Assembly (NCBI GenBank): GCA_036785705.1
Contig: JAWUZG010000001.1
Span: 4,526,001 to 4,590,000, forward strand
DNA: 64,000 nt
Direction of reading: 5' to 3'
From: Acanthornis magna
Taxonomy: Eukaryota > Chordata > Aves > Passeriformes > Acanthizidae
Within the stretch, counting starts at the first letter, position 1. The number at the start of each line of letters is the position of its first letter. The notes beneath the pieces were generated by a model. That model worked only from the letters and a program-made list of their open reading frames with translations, had not been told where the DNA came from and made no database searches. Made by a program: the position numbers and the translations under genes. This document shows positions 1 to 21,438 of this stretch, in pieces.

Positions 1-47
1 CAGTCTATCTTTTAGAACTTCCTTACTTGTGTTTATCTGTGTTGCAG

Positions 48-157
48 GTTCAATAGATCTGACTTCAGACTCTGCTGAAGGTCTTAGCCCATCCAAAAAG
101 AGGATCAGAACTGTCTGTAAATGTGGAGCCGTGTGTTGCAGAGGTTATCTCAACTGA
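48..157 (+). CDS. SUV39H2: SUV39H2, terminal coding exon (histone H3 lysine-9 methyltransferase, C-terminus)
   Basis: SUV39H2 is a nuclear SET-domain enzyme that trimethylates histone H3 lysine 9 in pericentromeric heterochromatin. Only its last exon is here. A splice acceptor (TTGCAG) ends at 47. The exon then reads a split Gly codon, about 35 residues and a TGA at 155-157. The peptide ends CKCGAVCCRGYLN, which is the cysteine-rich post-SET zinc-binding tail with the three spaced cysteines of this family. The preceding stretch, SPSKKRIRTV, also fits the known SUV39H2 end. The catalytic SET domain and chromodomain lie left of the window. The gene is tail-to-tail with DCLRE1C, as in human 10p13. 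An AATAAA at 3853-3858 is one possible distal poly(A) signal, but I could not place the transcript end. Confidence 0.96.
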
Positions 158-444
158 GTTTGGGTATCCAAAGTCACAAATATTTTGTTCTTTTTTTAAT
201 GTGTTTTAAGAATACTCTTCTTTCACACATATCTTCAAGTATTCTTACATCTGATGTAAATAAGGATGGTGAAAACAAGGCATCGTATTTGTAATTGAAA
301 TGGCGTTGGCCAAAGAAAGAGATTGTGTTTCAAGCCAATACAAAACTGATAATGGGGATTAAAAATCCATTTTTCTTGAACTGTTGTTTAGGAAGCAGTA
401 AAATGTATGCAAAGAAAACTCTAAAATGTACCTTGATTTGAATA

Positions 445-1090
445 TTCATAGAATCATAGAACAAACTGGATTGGAAGGGACCCACAAGGGTCATCGAGTC
501 CAACTCTTAGTCCTGCACAGCACCATCCCTGAGAGTCACACTGTGTTCCTGACAGCATTGTCCAAACACTTCTTGAACTCTGTCAGGCTTGGTGCTGTGA
601 CCACTTCCCTGGGGAGCTGTTCCAGTGTCCATCACCCTCTGGGTGAAAAACTTTTTCCTGATACCCAGTTTAAACCTCGCTGGCTCAGCTTCAGGCCATT
701 CCCTCAGGTCCTGTCACTGGTCACCAGAGTGAACAGATGGGTACCTGCCCATCTTCTTCCCCTTGAAGAGCACAATGAGGTCTCCCCTCAGTCCCCTCTT
801 CTCCAGGCTGTACAGACCAAGTGACCTCAACTGCTCCTCATAAAGTTTCCCCTCAATCTCTTCACCATCCTCGTGGCTTCCTTTGGATGCTCTCTAATGG
901 TTTAATGTCTTTTTTTACGTTGTGGTGTCCAAAACTGCCCCCAGGACTCGAGGTGAGGCTGCCCCAGTGCAGAGCAGAGTGGGACAGTCCTGTCCCTTCA
1001 CCTGGCTGTTGATGCTGTGCCAGGACAGGGTTTGCCCTCCTGGCTGCCAGGGCACCACTGACTCATGTTCAACTTGTCACAGACAATCGA
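445..1090 (-). mobile_element. CR1 LINE, 3' fragment
   Basis: The element opens with the reverse complement of the CR1 3' end (a tandem ATTCTATG-like octamer read as CATAGAATCATAG). It continues with the usual GGAAGGGACC / GTCCAACTC stretch, then the antisense of the conserved CR1 3' region. The copy is truncated and diverged. Open frames across it are by-products of the CR1 sequence and not host genes. Confidence 0.9.
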
Positions 1091-1479
1091 GTGTGAGCTT
1101 TCAGCCATAGGACTTCAGGAGCTGATTCCAGTGGGATGAAGTGATATTACGTGTTTTCTCTACCTTGAGAAGTCAGGAGGCATTTGATTTGAATTCTAAA
1201 TCTTAGTTCTGACCGTTCTTTTGCTTTTTTGTTATATAAAGAAAAGCTTGAAGAGCTTAGCAATAACATTTATGGCAGCAGGGTGAGGGATTAAGGAGAG
1301 CCAGTGTGTAAATAAAGGTTCACAGGAATGCAAATGTTAAAATGTTCATGGTACTCCACGCAAGGGAAGTAATTGCAGAAAGAAAATTAGAGGGGCAAAA
1401 GCTCAATTAAAACTTAACCTGGCCTTTCTTTAAAGGATACCAAAAGATATTTTAATAAATACATTAATAGCAAAAGGAG

Positions 1480-2165
1480 GGGCAAGGAAAACCTCCATTC
1501 TTTACTGGACATGGTGGGAGAATGTGGTTACCTAAGATGAGGAAAAGGCTGAGGTCCTTAACACCTTCTTTGCCTCAGTTTACAACAGTAAGACAGGCTG
1601 TCCTCAGGACAGCTGGCCTCTTGAGCTGGTAGATGGGGATGGGGAGCAGAATAGCCCCCTGTAATCCAGGAGGAAGCAGCCAGAGACCTGCTGAGTCACT
1701 TAGAGCTTACAAATCTATGGAACCAGGTGGGACACATGCTAGGGATCACCCTGGATGGCAGGCAGAAGGGCTATCCAAGCCACTCTCCATCATTTACCTG
1801 GAGAAAAGGAGGCTCAGGGGTGACCTTATCACTCTACGATTCCCTGATGGGGGATTGCAGCCAGGTGAGGGTCAGTCTCTTCTCCCAAGGAACCAGCAAT
1901 AGGACAAGGAGACACAGTCTCAAGCTGGTCTCAACCCTCCTGCCAGGGAGGGTTTAGGTTGGACATTAGGAAAAATTTCTTCACAGAAGGGGTGATTGCC
2001 ATTGGAATGGGCTGCTCAGAGAGGACTTATCGTCCTGAAGGGGTTTAAAAAAAACTGATTTGGCACTCAGTGCCATGGTCTGGTTGACAAGATGGTGTTC
2101 AGTCATAGGTTGGACTCAATGATCTCAAAAGTCTTTTCCAGCCTAATTGATTCTCTGATTCTGCA
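1480..2165 (+). mobile_element. CR1 LINE, 3' fragment with a piece of the reverse-transcriptase reading frame
   Basis: The 5' part translates to wording typical of the CR1 ORF2 (KAEVLNTFFASVYNSK). The 3' part has GGTTTAGGTTGGACATTAGG, the CR1 untranslated tail and a terminal TGATTCTCTGATTCTG, a diverged CR1 octamer. It has indels and is inactive. It lies in opposite orientation to the copy at 445-1090, so the two could form an inverted pair in a read-through transcript. Confidence 0.88.
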
Positions 2166-5100
2166 ATTGCTATTAACAGATCCCAGGTGTAAAACTTGAA
2201 CTTCTTAGCTGATATTATGTAGAATTTTTTCAGTTGTTATGCTCTGATTTTTAGTTAGGATTCTATAGGAGGACTGCAGTTCCACAGAGCATTTGTAAAT
2301 TTGAGATTGTTGAAAGTAACATTTGCTGTTTGTTTTCATTGCAGAAATTTGTCAGTCGTGGCTGAAACAAGTTGCTGGCTACAGTTTGGAAATAGATAAC
2401 AAAAGGTTAAGGAGAGCAGCCCATTGTCTAACAAAGCCAATGCATTGTGGAGATGTTAGGTGCAAAAGTACCCTGGGGTTGATATATATTCACAATTGGT
2501 TTGGATTAAGTTTTAAACATACTGTTGTCTTTTTTACCTAGTGATAGACTTCTAAGATACTAGGCCTGTATTTTCTGGTTGCAAAAATGTTAACTTCAGT
2601 GAAGTTAGACTAGGGGTGAGTATACCCATTTGCTGTAGACATTTGTAAGATAATCTTGAATGTAAAGGCTGAGAAATGTGCTGTTCTTCAGCTGCTTGAG
2701 TCATCTTCTTTTTTTTCCTGATCATCTTAAAGTTGTCTCAGTCTATTCATAACATGTGCGAAGTTTTGCTTGGCTTCAAAACCACTGAAGAACAGTTGAG
2801 GTGGGTGATGGGTGGAGTTACAGCCAAGGTCCATGCTCTAGGGATGATCCAAGTGCTTTATTCTCATGGATTCAAAGGTCGTAAAACTTGCATATTGCTT
2901 ACAAGTCACATAAATGTTGACAGGGTCAGGCAGAAAAATGTTGCTCCATAAATGGATGCTCCATAGCTGGATGCTGGCTATGTATCATAGGTCAGCTAGT
3001 TACCTTTATAAGGTGCACAGCTGTTGGCTCAGGTGAATGAAGTCAAGTACCCAGCATGTAACTGTTTACCTAATTTGTTAGAAAATGCCTTAAATTCCAT
3101 GTTAATTACTAGCACTACAAAGAGTATTTCAAGGTTGTTCATTAAGAAGCACAGTTGTGTTTGTACTGAAGATGTGACTCTTTGGTAGCAAATGAAATTT
3201 TATATGCTACTAGCCAAAATCACTTTCACAGTTTTGGTGAAGAGCATGGGCCCCTGGAAATGCTTTGTGAATTTTGTAATCTACAATACATTGAAATAGA
3301 GACTTTATATTGTTTAATTTATAGGAAAAAGCTTGCTTAGATTTAAAAGTATCCACACAGTTGATAAATGCCGAATCTCTTCAGTTTTTATCATGCCGTA
3401 TCTCTAATTTTTTTTTAATTTAAAGTTTTAAGTGGAATGTGGAGCTTTAATGTCAGCTAATTCTAGATGATCTTACATTGTTTGGTGCTTTCTCTTGCAT
3501 GTAGCTCAAATGAGCAATGCATTCCGTGTGGATGGAATCTGCAGCCTCCAGCTCCTTAATCCGCTGCAGTCTGGAGCCTGTGCTGTCCCTGCAGGATGGA
3601 GCAGCTGTGGCAAGCGATGGATTCCTTACCCTGGCCTCACCTGTGCTGGGGGCACAGGGTGGGCCCCAGGCTCTGTCTTTCCCCATGCCCAGTTTCATTT
3701 AAATATTGCAAGTAGATGCATTTTAGAAGGTAACAGTTGTGGCAGCTGTACTGGAGTGCAATGTCTGCCTTTTCCAGAGGCAGTGAATGTTGTCACCAGC
3801 ACTGGGATAATGCTGCTGTTTGTTAAGGATATGTGTGTTATCTTCTGCCATAAATAAAGAACCGTTAATTTATGTTCTGGGAGGTAGCAGTATTTTGTAT
3901 TTATTTGAAGGAAACCCATGGATCTAGTTTCCAACTTAGAGCCTTGAACAGTATTTTATATTTACATATGCACATTGTATTTGGATTGCAGTCAGTGGAT
4001 TAGCTTAATGGGACACCATGTCACTTTTAAAACTCCTTTTACTGTTTTTAGGAGTTTGGCAGAAAATTGCCAGATTGGAAAAGGAGAAAAAGCTGTTTTC
4101 AATTTCTTAGGGAACCTAAACCAGCCCAGCTTCTGCCTTTGTTTTGCTTTGTGGTCTGTTGGCATTGTCATGGTCACCAGTTCAGTCGTGTATGCACTTC
4201 TTGGGGCCTGGTGACGTGTGACCTGTCCTCCAGCTGTTCTTTTTTGTTGGTTTTATTTTTTTTTTTGTAGCAAAACTAAAGCTGCAAGATCACCTGTGAG
4301 ATAATCTGTTGTCTATTTATTTAATCTCCAAATACAGTCTTTTGGTTATTTTTAATGTATGTTTTAGGATCTGTGTTAGAATATGCAGTTTGTAAGCTCA
4401 GGAACATTTTCTTTTCATACTGTGTCATCTCTAGTATTGCTATCTTCCTATAGTTTTTGATAAAATAAATTAAATTTAGTTTTTCTCTGGTTGTTGTCAT
4501 TCTTAAAAAAAAAAAAAAATCAGCCTGTCAAAATCAGTTGTGGCAGTAGAATTTGCTTTAAAACTGCAACCTCTTAATTCCTGGCCTGTACCTGAATTTT
4601 CTAGGACTGTCAGGACTGCAGCAGAGGGACCATGAGGAAATGATGTGTTTTCAGTTTAGGGCTGGTGAGAACTGGTATAAATTTACACTTGCCTGAAGCA
4701 GACTGGATTCCTGTATATCTGAGCATCCTGCTAAAAGCAGCCCTGAACTTACATGCACAGTACAGATCTGAAATGAGCCAACAGAAGAGGTTCTGCTCTG
4801 ACTTTATTCACAGAGGTAGTTCCAACAGCAGTTCCACTCACTCAGGCTTGCTAAAAAAAACCCCAGCGTTGGTAGATTACATTTGGAAATTAGGTTAACA
4901 AATCCCACAGACAGCAGGAAAGGTAATAGTGGAGAAATACATGGATCTTGAATATCCTTGAAATCATACATAGATTATAGCAATGCTTTGACCCTCCACC
5001 TCTGTTCCCTGTGGCAGAATGCTGGCTGGTTTAACATTCACATGTCACTAAATGTGGCACAATGATTGAAGGCACACATTGAGGGGAGAAATGTTGTTCT

Positions 5101-6198
5101 AAAGTATGTTTAATTCTTTGGGACTTAAAACCACATGGATGGAAAACCACAAGTATTTTTAGATTACTTCTGTGGTTTGGCTATTTCATAGGCACTCCAG
5201 TTTAAGAAAAACCTGAATTACATTTCCGTGTTAGAAGCTCAGAATTTTGGCAGAAAGTTAGATGGCACACATGCATGGAGAATATATTGTCTTGATTTAA
5301 AACAGTGAAGTCTACAGCATGTTGCAAAGGAGATGAAATTTTGTAGGACAAGAGCTTTAAGTAAAGCAACCACCTGTCTGGGATAGCAGGTTACCTTCTA
5401 TTGCGGAGTTACCTGCCAGAGCAGGGCAGGGCTGGTAACTTGGGAATCACAGCAGTCTATTTTTTTCTGAAGAACAATTCAGAACAAACCAGAACACACA
5501 GGAAATGAAGACAAGTTGTTTGCAGTGAGTTGGAGATGAAGCATGGACAGTGGTCTGCAGTATCTCACTCAGGAGTTAAAGCCAGACAACACTTGTTCAG
5601 TGTAAACAGAGTTTTTGAAATTAACAATTTGACTTAAAAACAAATTAAAACCCCTTCATAATCTCAGTAATTCTTTAACCTGCTCTGCAGTTGTTTTTAA
5701 AAATAACTGTAATGAATACTGATTAAATTGTTATGATAAGCAATGATAATAGTGATTAAAGCCAAATTACAACTGCCTTGTTTACATGGTCATTCTTAGG
5801 TGTTCCTCCCCACAGTTAATGTGGTATTTTGTTAAAAACTGAGATTCCATTACAAAGGCAAACTCTTAGAGCTTATAATAAACACTAAATTTCATTTAGT
5901 GTTCTACCCTGAGTTTTGTCTGGTCCTGTCTACTTACAGTCCTGGAGAACTGAACTTTGGGAGGTAGAAGGCTTTTACAGTCCCTGCTTGGAATACTTCC
6001 TTTTCAGTATTTCATGGAAGGAAGAATGAAGTTACAGAGGCTGCACATTCTTAGTTCTGACAGAAAGATATTTCTGAAAAAAGCATCACTCAGCATAGCT
6101 GCAGATAGTAACTAGCAGGAAAAAGAATTCAGGTATTAATAAACATGTTGGGTATTACCATGAGGTAATAGTTACACCTGTCATAGTTATACCTGTCC
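2166..6198. other. Intergenic stretch between SUV39H2 and DCLRE1C; no gene recognised
   Basis: This is AT-rich DNA without a recognisable exon. It probably contains the SUV39H2 3' UTR on the left and the DCLRE1C 3' UTR on the right. Candidate poly(A) signals are AATAAA at 3853-3858 (+) for SUV39H2 and TTTATT at 4803-4808 (reads AATAAA on -) for DCLRE1C. The second would imply a 3' UTR of about 1.4 kb. Both are guesses from the motif alone. Short open frames here look random. Confidence 0.5.
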
Positions 6199-16664
<10,466 letters not shown>

Positions 16665-16701
16665 GGCGGGCGGCGCGCGCTTCCGCCTGCCCGGCCCCCA
16701 G

Positions 16702-16706
16702 CCAAT
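16702..16706. promoter_or_regulatory. CCAAT box (proximal) upstream of DCLRE1C
   Basis: A CCAAT pentamer (in GCCAATC) on the plus strand, 38 bases upstream of the DCLRE1C start codon. NF-Y sites of this kind are common in CpG-island promoters and work in either orientation. Confidence 0.55.
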
Positions 16707-16732
16707 CCCGAGACGGCACCACCCCGCGCCGG

Positions 16733-16737
16733 CCAAT
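16733..16737. promoter_or_regulatory. CCAAT box (distal) upstream of DCLRE1C
   Basis: A second CCAAT in the strong context GGCCAATCAG, 31 bases from the first. It is followed immediately by a GC box. Paired CCAAT boxes spaced about three helical turns apart are a known NF-Y promoter arrangement. Confidence 0.6.
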
Positions 16738-16777
16738 CAGGGGCGGGAACGGCCTTTTAAAGAGGCCCCGGCGGGCG

Positions 16778-16791
16778 GTTGCCTGGCGACC
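16778..16791. promoter_or_regulatory. RFX-type X-box (GTTGCC-T-GGCGAC)
   Basis: The bases fit the X-box consensus RYYNYY-N(1-3)-RRNRAC with a one-base spacer, and the two half-sites are a near-inverted repeat. RFX factors bind such sites upstream of ciliary and spermiogenesis genes. MEIG1, a spermiogenesis gene, lies downstream on the plus strand. Binding is inferred from the motif only. Confidence 0.5.
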
Positions 16792-16810
16792 GTTGGCGTC
16801 GGGAGGGGAG

Positions 16811-17268
16811 GCCGTGAGGGGAGCGGGGGGCAGGCAGCAGGCCGTGAGGGGAGCGGGGAGCAGGCAGCAGGCCGTGAGGGGAGCGGGGGGCAGGCAGCAG
16901 GCCGTGAGGGGAGCGGGGAGCAGGCAGCAGGCCGTGAGGGGAGCGGGGGGCAGGCAGCAGGCCGTGAGGGGAGCGGGGGGCAGGCAGCAGGCCGTGAGGG
17001 GAGCGGGGAGCAGGCAGCAGGCCGTGAGGGGAGCGGGGGGCAGGCAGCAGGCCGTGAGGGGAGCGGGGAGCAGGCAGCAGGCCGTGAGGGGAGCGGGGGG
17101 CAGGCAGCAGGCCGTGAGGGGAGCGGGGGGCAGGTCGTGAGGGGAGCGGGGGGCAGGTCGTGAGGGGAGCGGGGGGCAGGCAGCAGGCCGTGAGGGGAGC
17201 GGGGGGCAGGTCGTGAGGGGAGCGGGGGCGAGGCCGTGAGAGGCGCGGCGGGGAGGCCGTGAGAGGCT
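16811..17268. repeat. 30-bp G-rich minisatellite with 150-bp higher-order structure
   Basis: Eleven head-to-tail copies of a 30-bp unit (GCCGTGAGGGGAGCGGGGRG plus CAGGCAGCAG) start at 16811. They are followed by shortened 23-bp variants and a degenerate end. The units differ at one base (G or A), in the order G-A-G-A-G, G-A-G-A-G, G. This means 16811-16960 is repeated as 16961-17110. The unit length is a multiple of three, so long repetitive open frames appear on both strands; these are not genes. The plus strand has enough G runs for quadruplex formation. Confidence 0.95.
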
Positions 17269-17504
17269 CCTCCACCCTGCCTCGGCCGCCGCTCCGCTCC
17301 ATCCCGCCTGGAGAGAGTCCCCTCTCTGCGTCTCTCGAACCGAGGTGGGCCGCCTTAAGGACTGGGTGGGCGGGTCGTGGCCATGGCGGTGGGAGCACGG
17401 TGAAGTTACGGTGGCAGCGCTGATTCAGGCCGAGATGTCTGCCTGCGCACTTCGGAAAGTACAAGGAACTTGTACTGTCGCGTAGAGTAGGTGGCAGTCA
17501 CTAA

Positions 17505-17745
17505 AAAGAGGGGAAATTTAGATTATATATTGGAAAGACTTTTTTACAGTGAGGGCGGTGAGGCACTGGAACAGATTGCCCAGCGAGGTTGTGGTGCCCC
17601 AACCGTGGCAGTGTTCAAGGCCAGGTCGGATGGGGCTTTGACCAACCTGATCTTGTGGAAGGTGTCACTGCTCATGGCAGGGGCTTCGAACAAGATGATC
17701 TTTAAGGTCCTTTCCAGCCCCTTAACATTCTATGTAATCTCTTAC
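17505..17745 (+). mobile_element. CR1 LINE, 3' fragment
   Basis: It contains GGTGAGGCACTGGAACAGAT, GTGTTCAAGGCCAGGTCGGA and AGATGATCTTTAAGGTCCTT, the standard CR1 3' region. It ends ACATTCTATGTAATCTC, a diverged octamer tail. It lies just outside the CpG island. Confidence 0.92.
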
Positions 17746-20700
17746 TGGTTCTGAGTCCCTAGTCAGGTCCTGTGTTGGCTGACTTGGGTTAGTGATGTAG
17801 AAGGTACAGCCACCTCCTCCCCCTGCTCTGGCCAAGGGCCTCTCCTGTTTGGGGACATGGGACTCCTTCCTCAGGCTGAGGATGCATCAGCCGCCCCTGT
17901 GCCACTAGATACCCTGGCCTGGCCCCAAGGCCCTCTACTCCTCAGCTTAAAGTTTGCTGGTGAATGTGGGTATGCATCCTAGGTGTACCAAAATGGATGA
18001 AGATACAGACACCACTCCTCCCCAACACCAGGTGCACAAACTGTGACCCACAGTCCTGCTCCAACTGCTGACATGGAGCCCCTCACTCGTGTCAGCTCTC
18101 ACCCAGCAGCCAATTTTTCAGGACATATCCTGTCCCTGCTCCAGTGGCTGGAAATTAAGTACCCTCACCTGCTCCAGCAGCTGATATCACAGGCCAGAGG
18201 TGCTCATACCCCCAGCCTGACTCCAGGAGCTGGCACCAGTGTTCACTCACACATGGGTCTCACCAGGAGCTGGTGCTTTGTCCTTGCAGCACACACACAT
18301 GTGGAATACAGAGCTTATGCAGAGTGATAGTTAAGATTTAAGAGGAAGATACGATAGAGTAGGACAGTCCGTGATGATCAGGTGTGGGGCTCAGCCAGGC
18401 ATGTATACTGACTGGCCCTGTTTTACACAGGACAGGCTTCCTTTATACTCCTTATTTTGTACTCCTTTCTGTCTGTTCCGATCTTTGTTCCTCATTGCTC
18501 CTGCACATTCCTCACAGATCTGTACAGTTCCATGGATTCCCACACCTCTCCAAGACTGGGTCCCCTGGTTAACAGTCTTACCAATGTGAAGTTCAGGTTT
18601 ATCTCACTGGATGTCATTCTTGTCTTCTCTTGATAGCCATTAGTTAGCGGTGAGGTTTATTTCTCTGTGTTTGTTTTGTCAGGTCCTTGTCTCTGCATAT
18701 TTTATTTGTTTTCCCCTTTTTCCCTGATTTCCCAATCCACAAGGTCCCTGGTCTGATAATCTTGCTGGAATAAGCATTCTCACACTCTTCCCATGCCCCA
18801 TGACTGGCCAGGTGTGGTTCTCATCACCTCTTTCCTCATTTGCTCCTCAGGTTTGAGTCCGCATACGTTCTTGTTTTATGGTTTCCTGTAATTCCATGGT
18901 GCAGTGAAAATGGTCCTTGAGCAGATGCCCTAAGGCAGCAGATACTCTCCTCCCACAAGCCCTTACAGCTTGTGTAACTATTCAGGAAACCACCATATGC
19001 GAGCCCAGGCTAGTTAAGATTCCACATAACTGTGTTATGATTAACAGTAAAAAATGTGTTCCCAAAGCCAAAGCACTCCCTGTTTACCCTAAATTAGGAA
19101 TAGACAAACATTGTCATCTTAGCAAAGTCCACTGTTCAAAAATTCCCCATGAATGAAAAATGTTAATATTTAACTGATTTTCTTACTATTCTCTTGTCTT
19201 CTTTATTTGCCTTTATCTGTCTGTTGTCTTTCATCTCTTTCCTGAATTCCTGGCTGTAGTACAGCTGTCCCCTGCTCTGGTACAATGAAAACAGCTCTAT
19301 GCCTGGAACTCAGACACAGAATAGACAAAGGGTACAATTTTCAAAGAGCAGCCCAAAGATATCAGGATGTTGTTTCCATTTATTGAAGTCACCAAGCTGG
19401 AATGTTCAATATATGACCTTTATTTGTTGGGCAGGAATGCCTGTGGACAGGCACTGTGAATTATGGTGAGTCAGGAAGTGCCAGACCTGCCTGCATGTCT
19501 CAAAGAAGAAAATTCATTAGGTGAATCCAGCACGTCCTGTGAAGAAGTACTTAACACTAATGACATGTAAGTTATCACACTCATTATAACCTAACATTTA
19601 TTAATACCTAATGTTATTGCTAATCATATTGACTGTCTAAAGTCAATATTGACTAACAGTTCTCATCAAACACTGATGAGCATATAAAGGGCTTGAGAAA
19701 TCTTGTGATAGCTGCAAAAGAGCCCTTTGCCACACAGCAGAAAAAAAATATGTTGAGATAAATATCTCAAAGACTACTCTAAATATTTAAAATAAGGATT
19801 TGTGCTTATCCTGTTAATTTGCATTTGATACCTCATAACCAGGTGGGAAAATTACTTTTTTATTTTAGTAAATGGCTGCTTTCAATTGCAAATGCTGCAG
19901 TGCCTGGTAAAAGAATGTTTGGAGTACTGAACAGCAAGAAATGGTTTAGTGTTACCAAAAAAGAGCCCTTTGAGAATTTTTTTTCAATTTCTAATAAAGT
20001 ATATTTGATAAGAGATGAAAGGCCCTTTTGTTGTCTCCTGATGGCTCTCATACAATTAGATTATAGGTGTGCAGACTTCTTTCTGCTGGTTCCACATTGT
20101 GATAACAATAATTCTTGATACAATTTTCCCAAAGATTTGTATCCTGTGGTGCAAAACTCTTTTTCCAATCTCTTCTTGTCTAACAGACTAGTGGCATTTT
20201 GCATTTGATAAGATTTCAGCGTTCAACTTTTCAAGCTCTCTGTTGATATAGGAACTTGCCAACTAAAGAAATTTTACTCCTTGTGCAATGTTTGGAGGCA
20301 GCATCCTACCCACAGGGAGGGAGACTGTATTCATCCTCTCACTGCAAAATCCAGGAGCTTTCATTCCTTGGAGATATCTTCCTAATTATGAAGCTTGGTG
20401 ACATTTTGAAACTAAGAAAGGACTCATCTCTGATCATACCTGCTAGGCAGTATAGTGATGTGTGTGTTTTGCTTGCAGAAGCAACAAAACTTCTATTTTA
20501 GTAGCAAAATAAGTTACATTCAGGGAAGCAAATGCAGTGAAATTCAGATATAAGGTAGAAGTCAAATGATTAATATTTTTTTGTAAATATAGTTAAAATC
20601 CATCCCTGGTGAGTATCTACTGTCTGCAATTTTTTTATTGCTTTTTCTGTTGTTGCTGTTGCTTTTAGTTTGTTTGGGTTTGTTTTTTTTTCATGGTTTA

Positions 20701-21413
20701 TTTATTTATTTAATTTTGTTTCTCTTTGAGTTTTATCTTGCCCGGTTCTGCTCTTTTCAGATGTAGCAGTTGATTAACCTATTTACTACTTCCCAGCAGA
20801 CTGAACAAATGGGTTTTGTGTGAGGAGGAAGTCAGTGGCAGGCGGTTTGATTGGGCAAAGGTAGAAAAGGGTGAATTCTGGCACGTTGTGTGCCTTGTCT
20901 CCTTATCCAATTTATCTCTCAAGACCTTATCTCTGTCATCTGCACCGTGGCCATCTGGCTGTTCATGCATTTCTCTTTTCCCCTCCTCTCCCATCCTGAG
21001 TGTTCACTGTTCTTCAGTGACAGCCCAGATCTTCATGCTGTGGTTCCCAGTTTGGTGTCGCTTCAGGAGGAAGAAAGAAAAATCTGAAAAGCTGCCTGCC
21101 TGCCCCAAGGGGACAGCAACTGCAAAGATGTGAAATTTAAAAAATACTGCATTTAATGATTTTTAATGCATCTATATGCACAACTAAATTTCAGGAAGGT
21201 TGCGTCAAGGTGTATATGGAAGTTCAGATGAGCTGGGTTTGTTTGAGATCAAGTGGTGTATTTTATTTGATTCCAGCTGCTTGTAACATTTTTAACCTCA
21301 GACATTGAGGTCTGTAATTCCTTTATTTTCAAATGTTGTTCTATCCATTACTCTATGTCCCCAACAAAATCACTTCTGTCTTCTCTATTTAATTTTTAAA
21401 AATCTAATTTCAG
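17746..21413. other. Stretch between the CpG island and MEIG1; no coding exon seen
   Basis: The stretch probably contains MEIG1 5' untranslated exon(s) and intron; I could not place them. Its last bases (CAG at 21411-21413) form the acceptor of the exon carrying the MEIG1 start codon. A perfect 9-bp inverted repeat with a 6-base loop lies near 19626-19649 (ATATTGACT / AGTCAATAT). Several short open frames have no recognisable content. Confidence 0.5.
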
Positions 21414-21438
21414 GAAGAAGTCTGAAGTTTCTGAAGTC

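Noticed and set aside
426..1110. Overlapping frames of 132, 63 and 62 codons
   Set aside because: All lie within an antisense CR1 fragment.
19626..19649. Short perfect hairpin (9-bp stem, 6-base loop)
   Set aside because: Too short and AT-rich to separate from chance in a 64-kb window. It has no flanking element.
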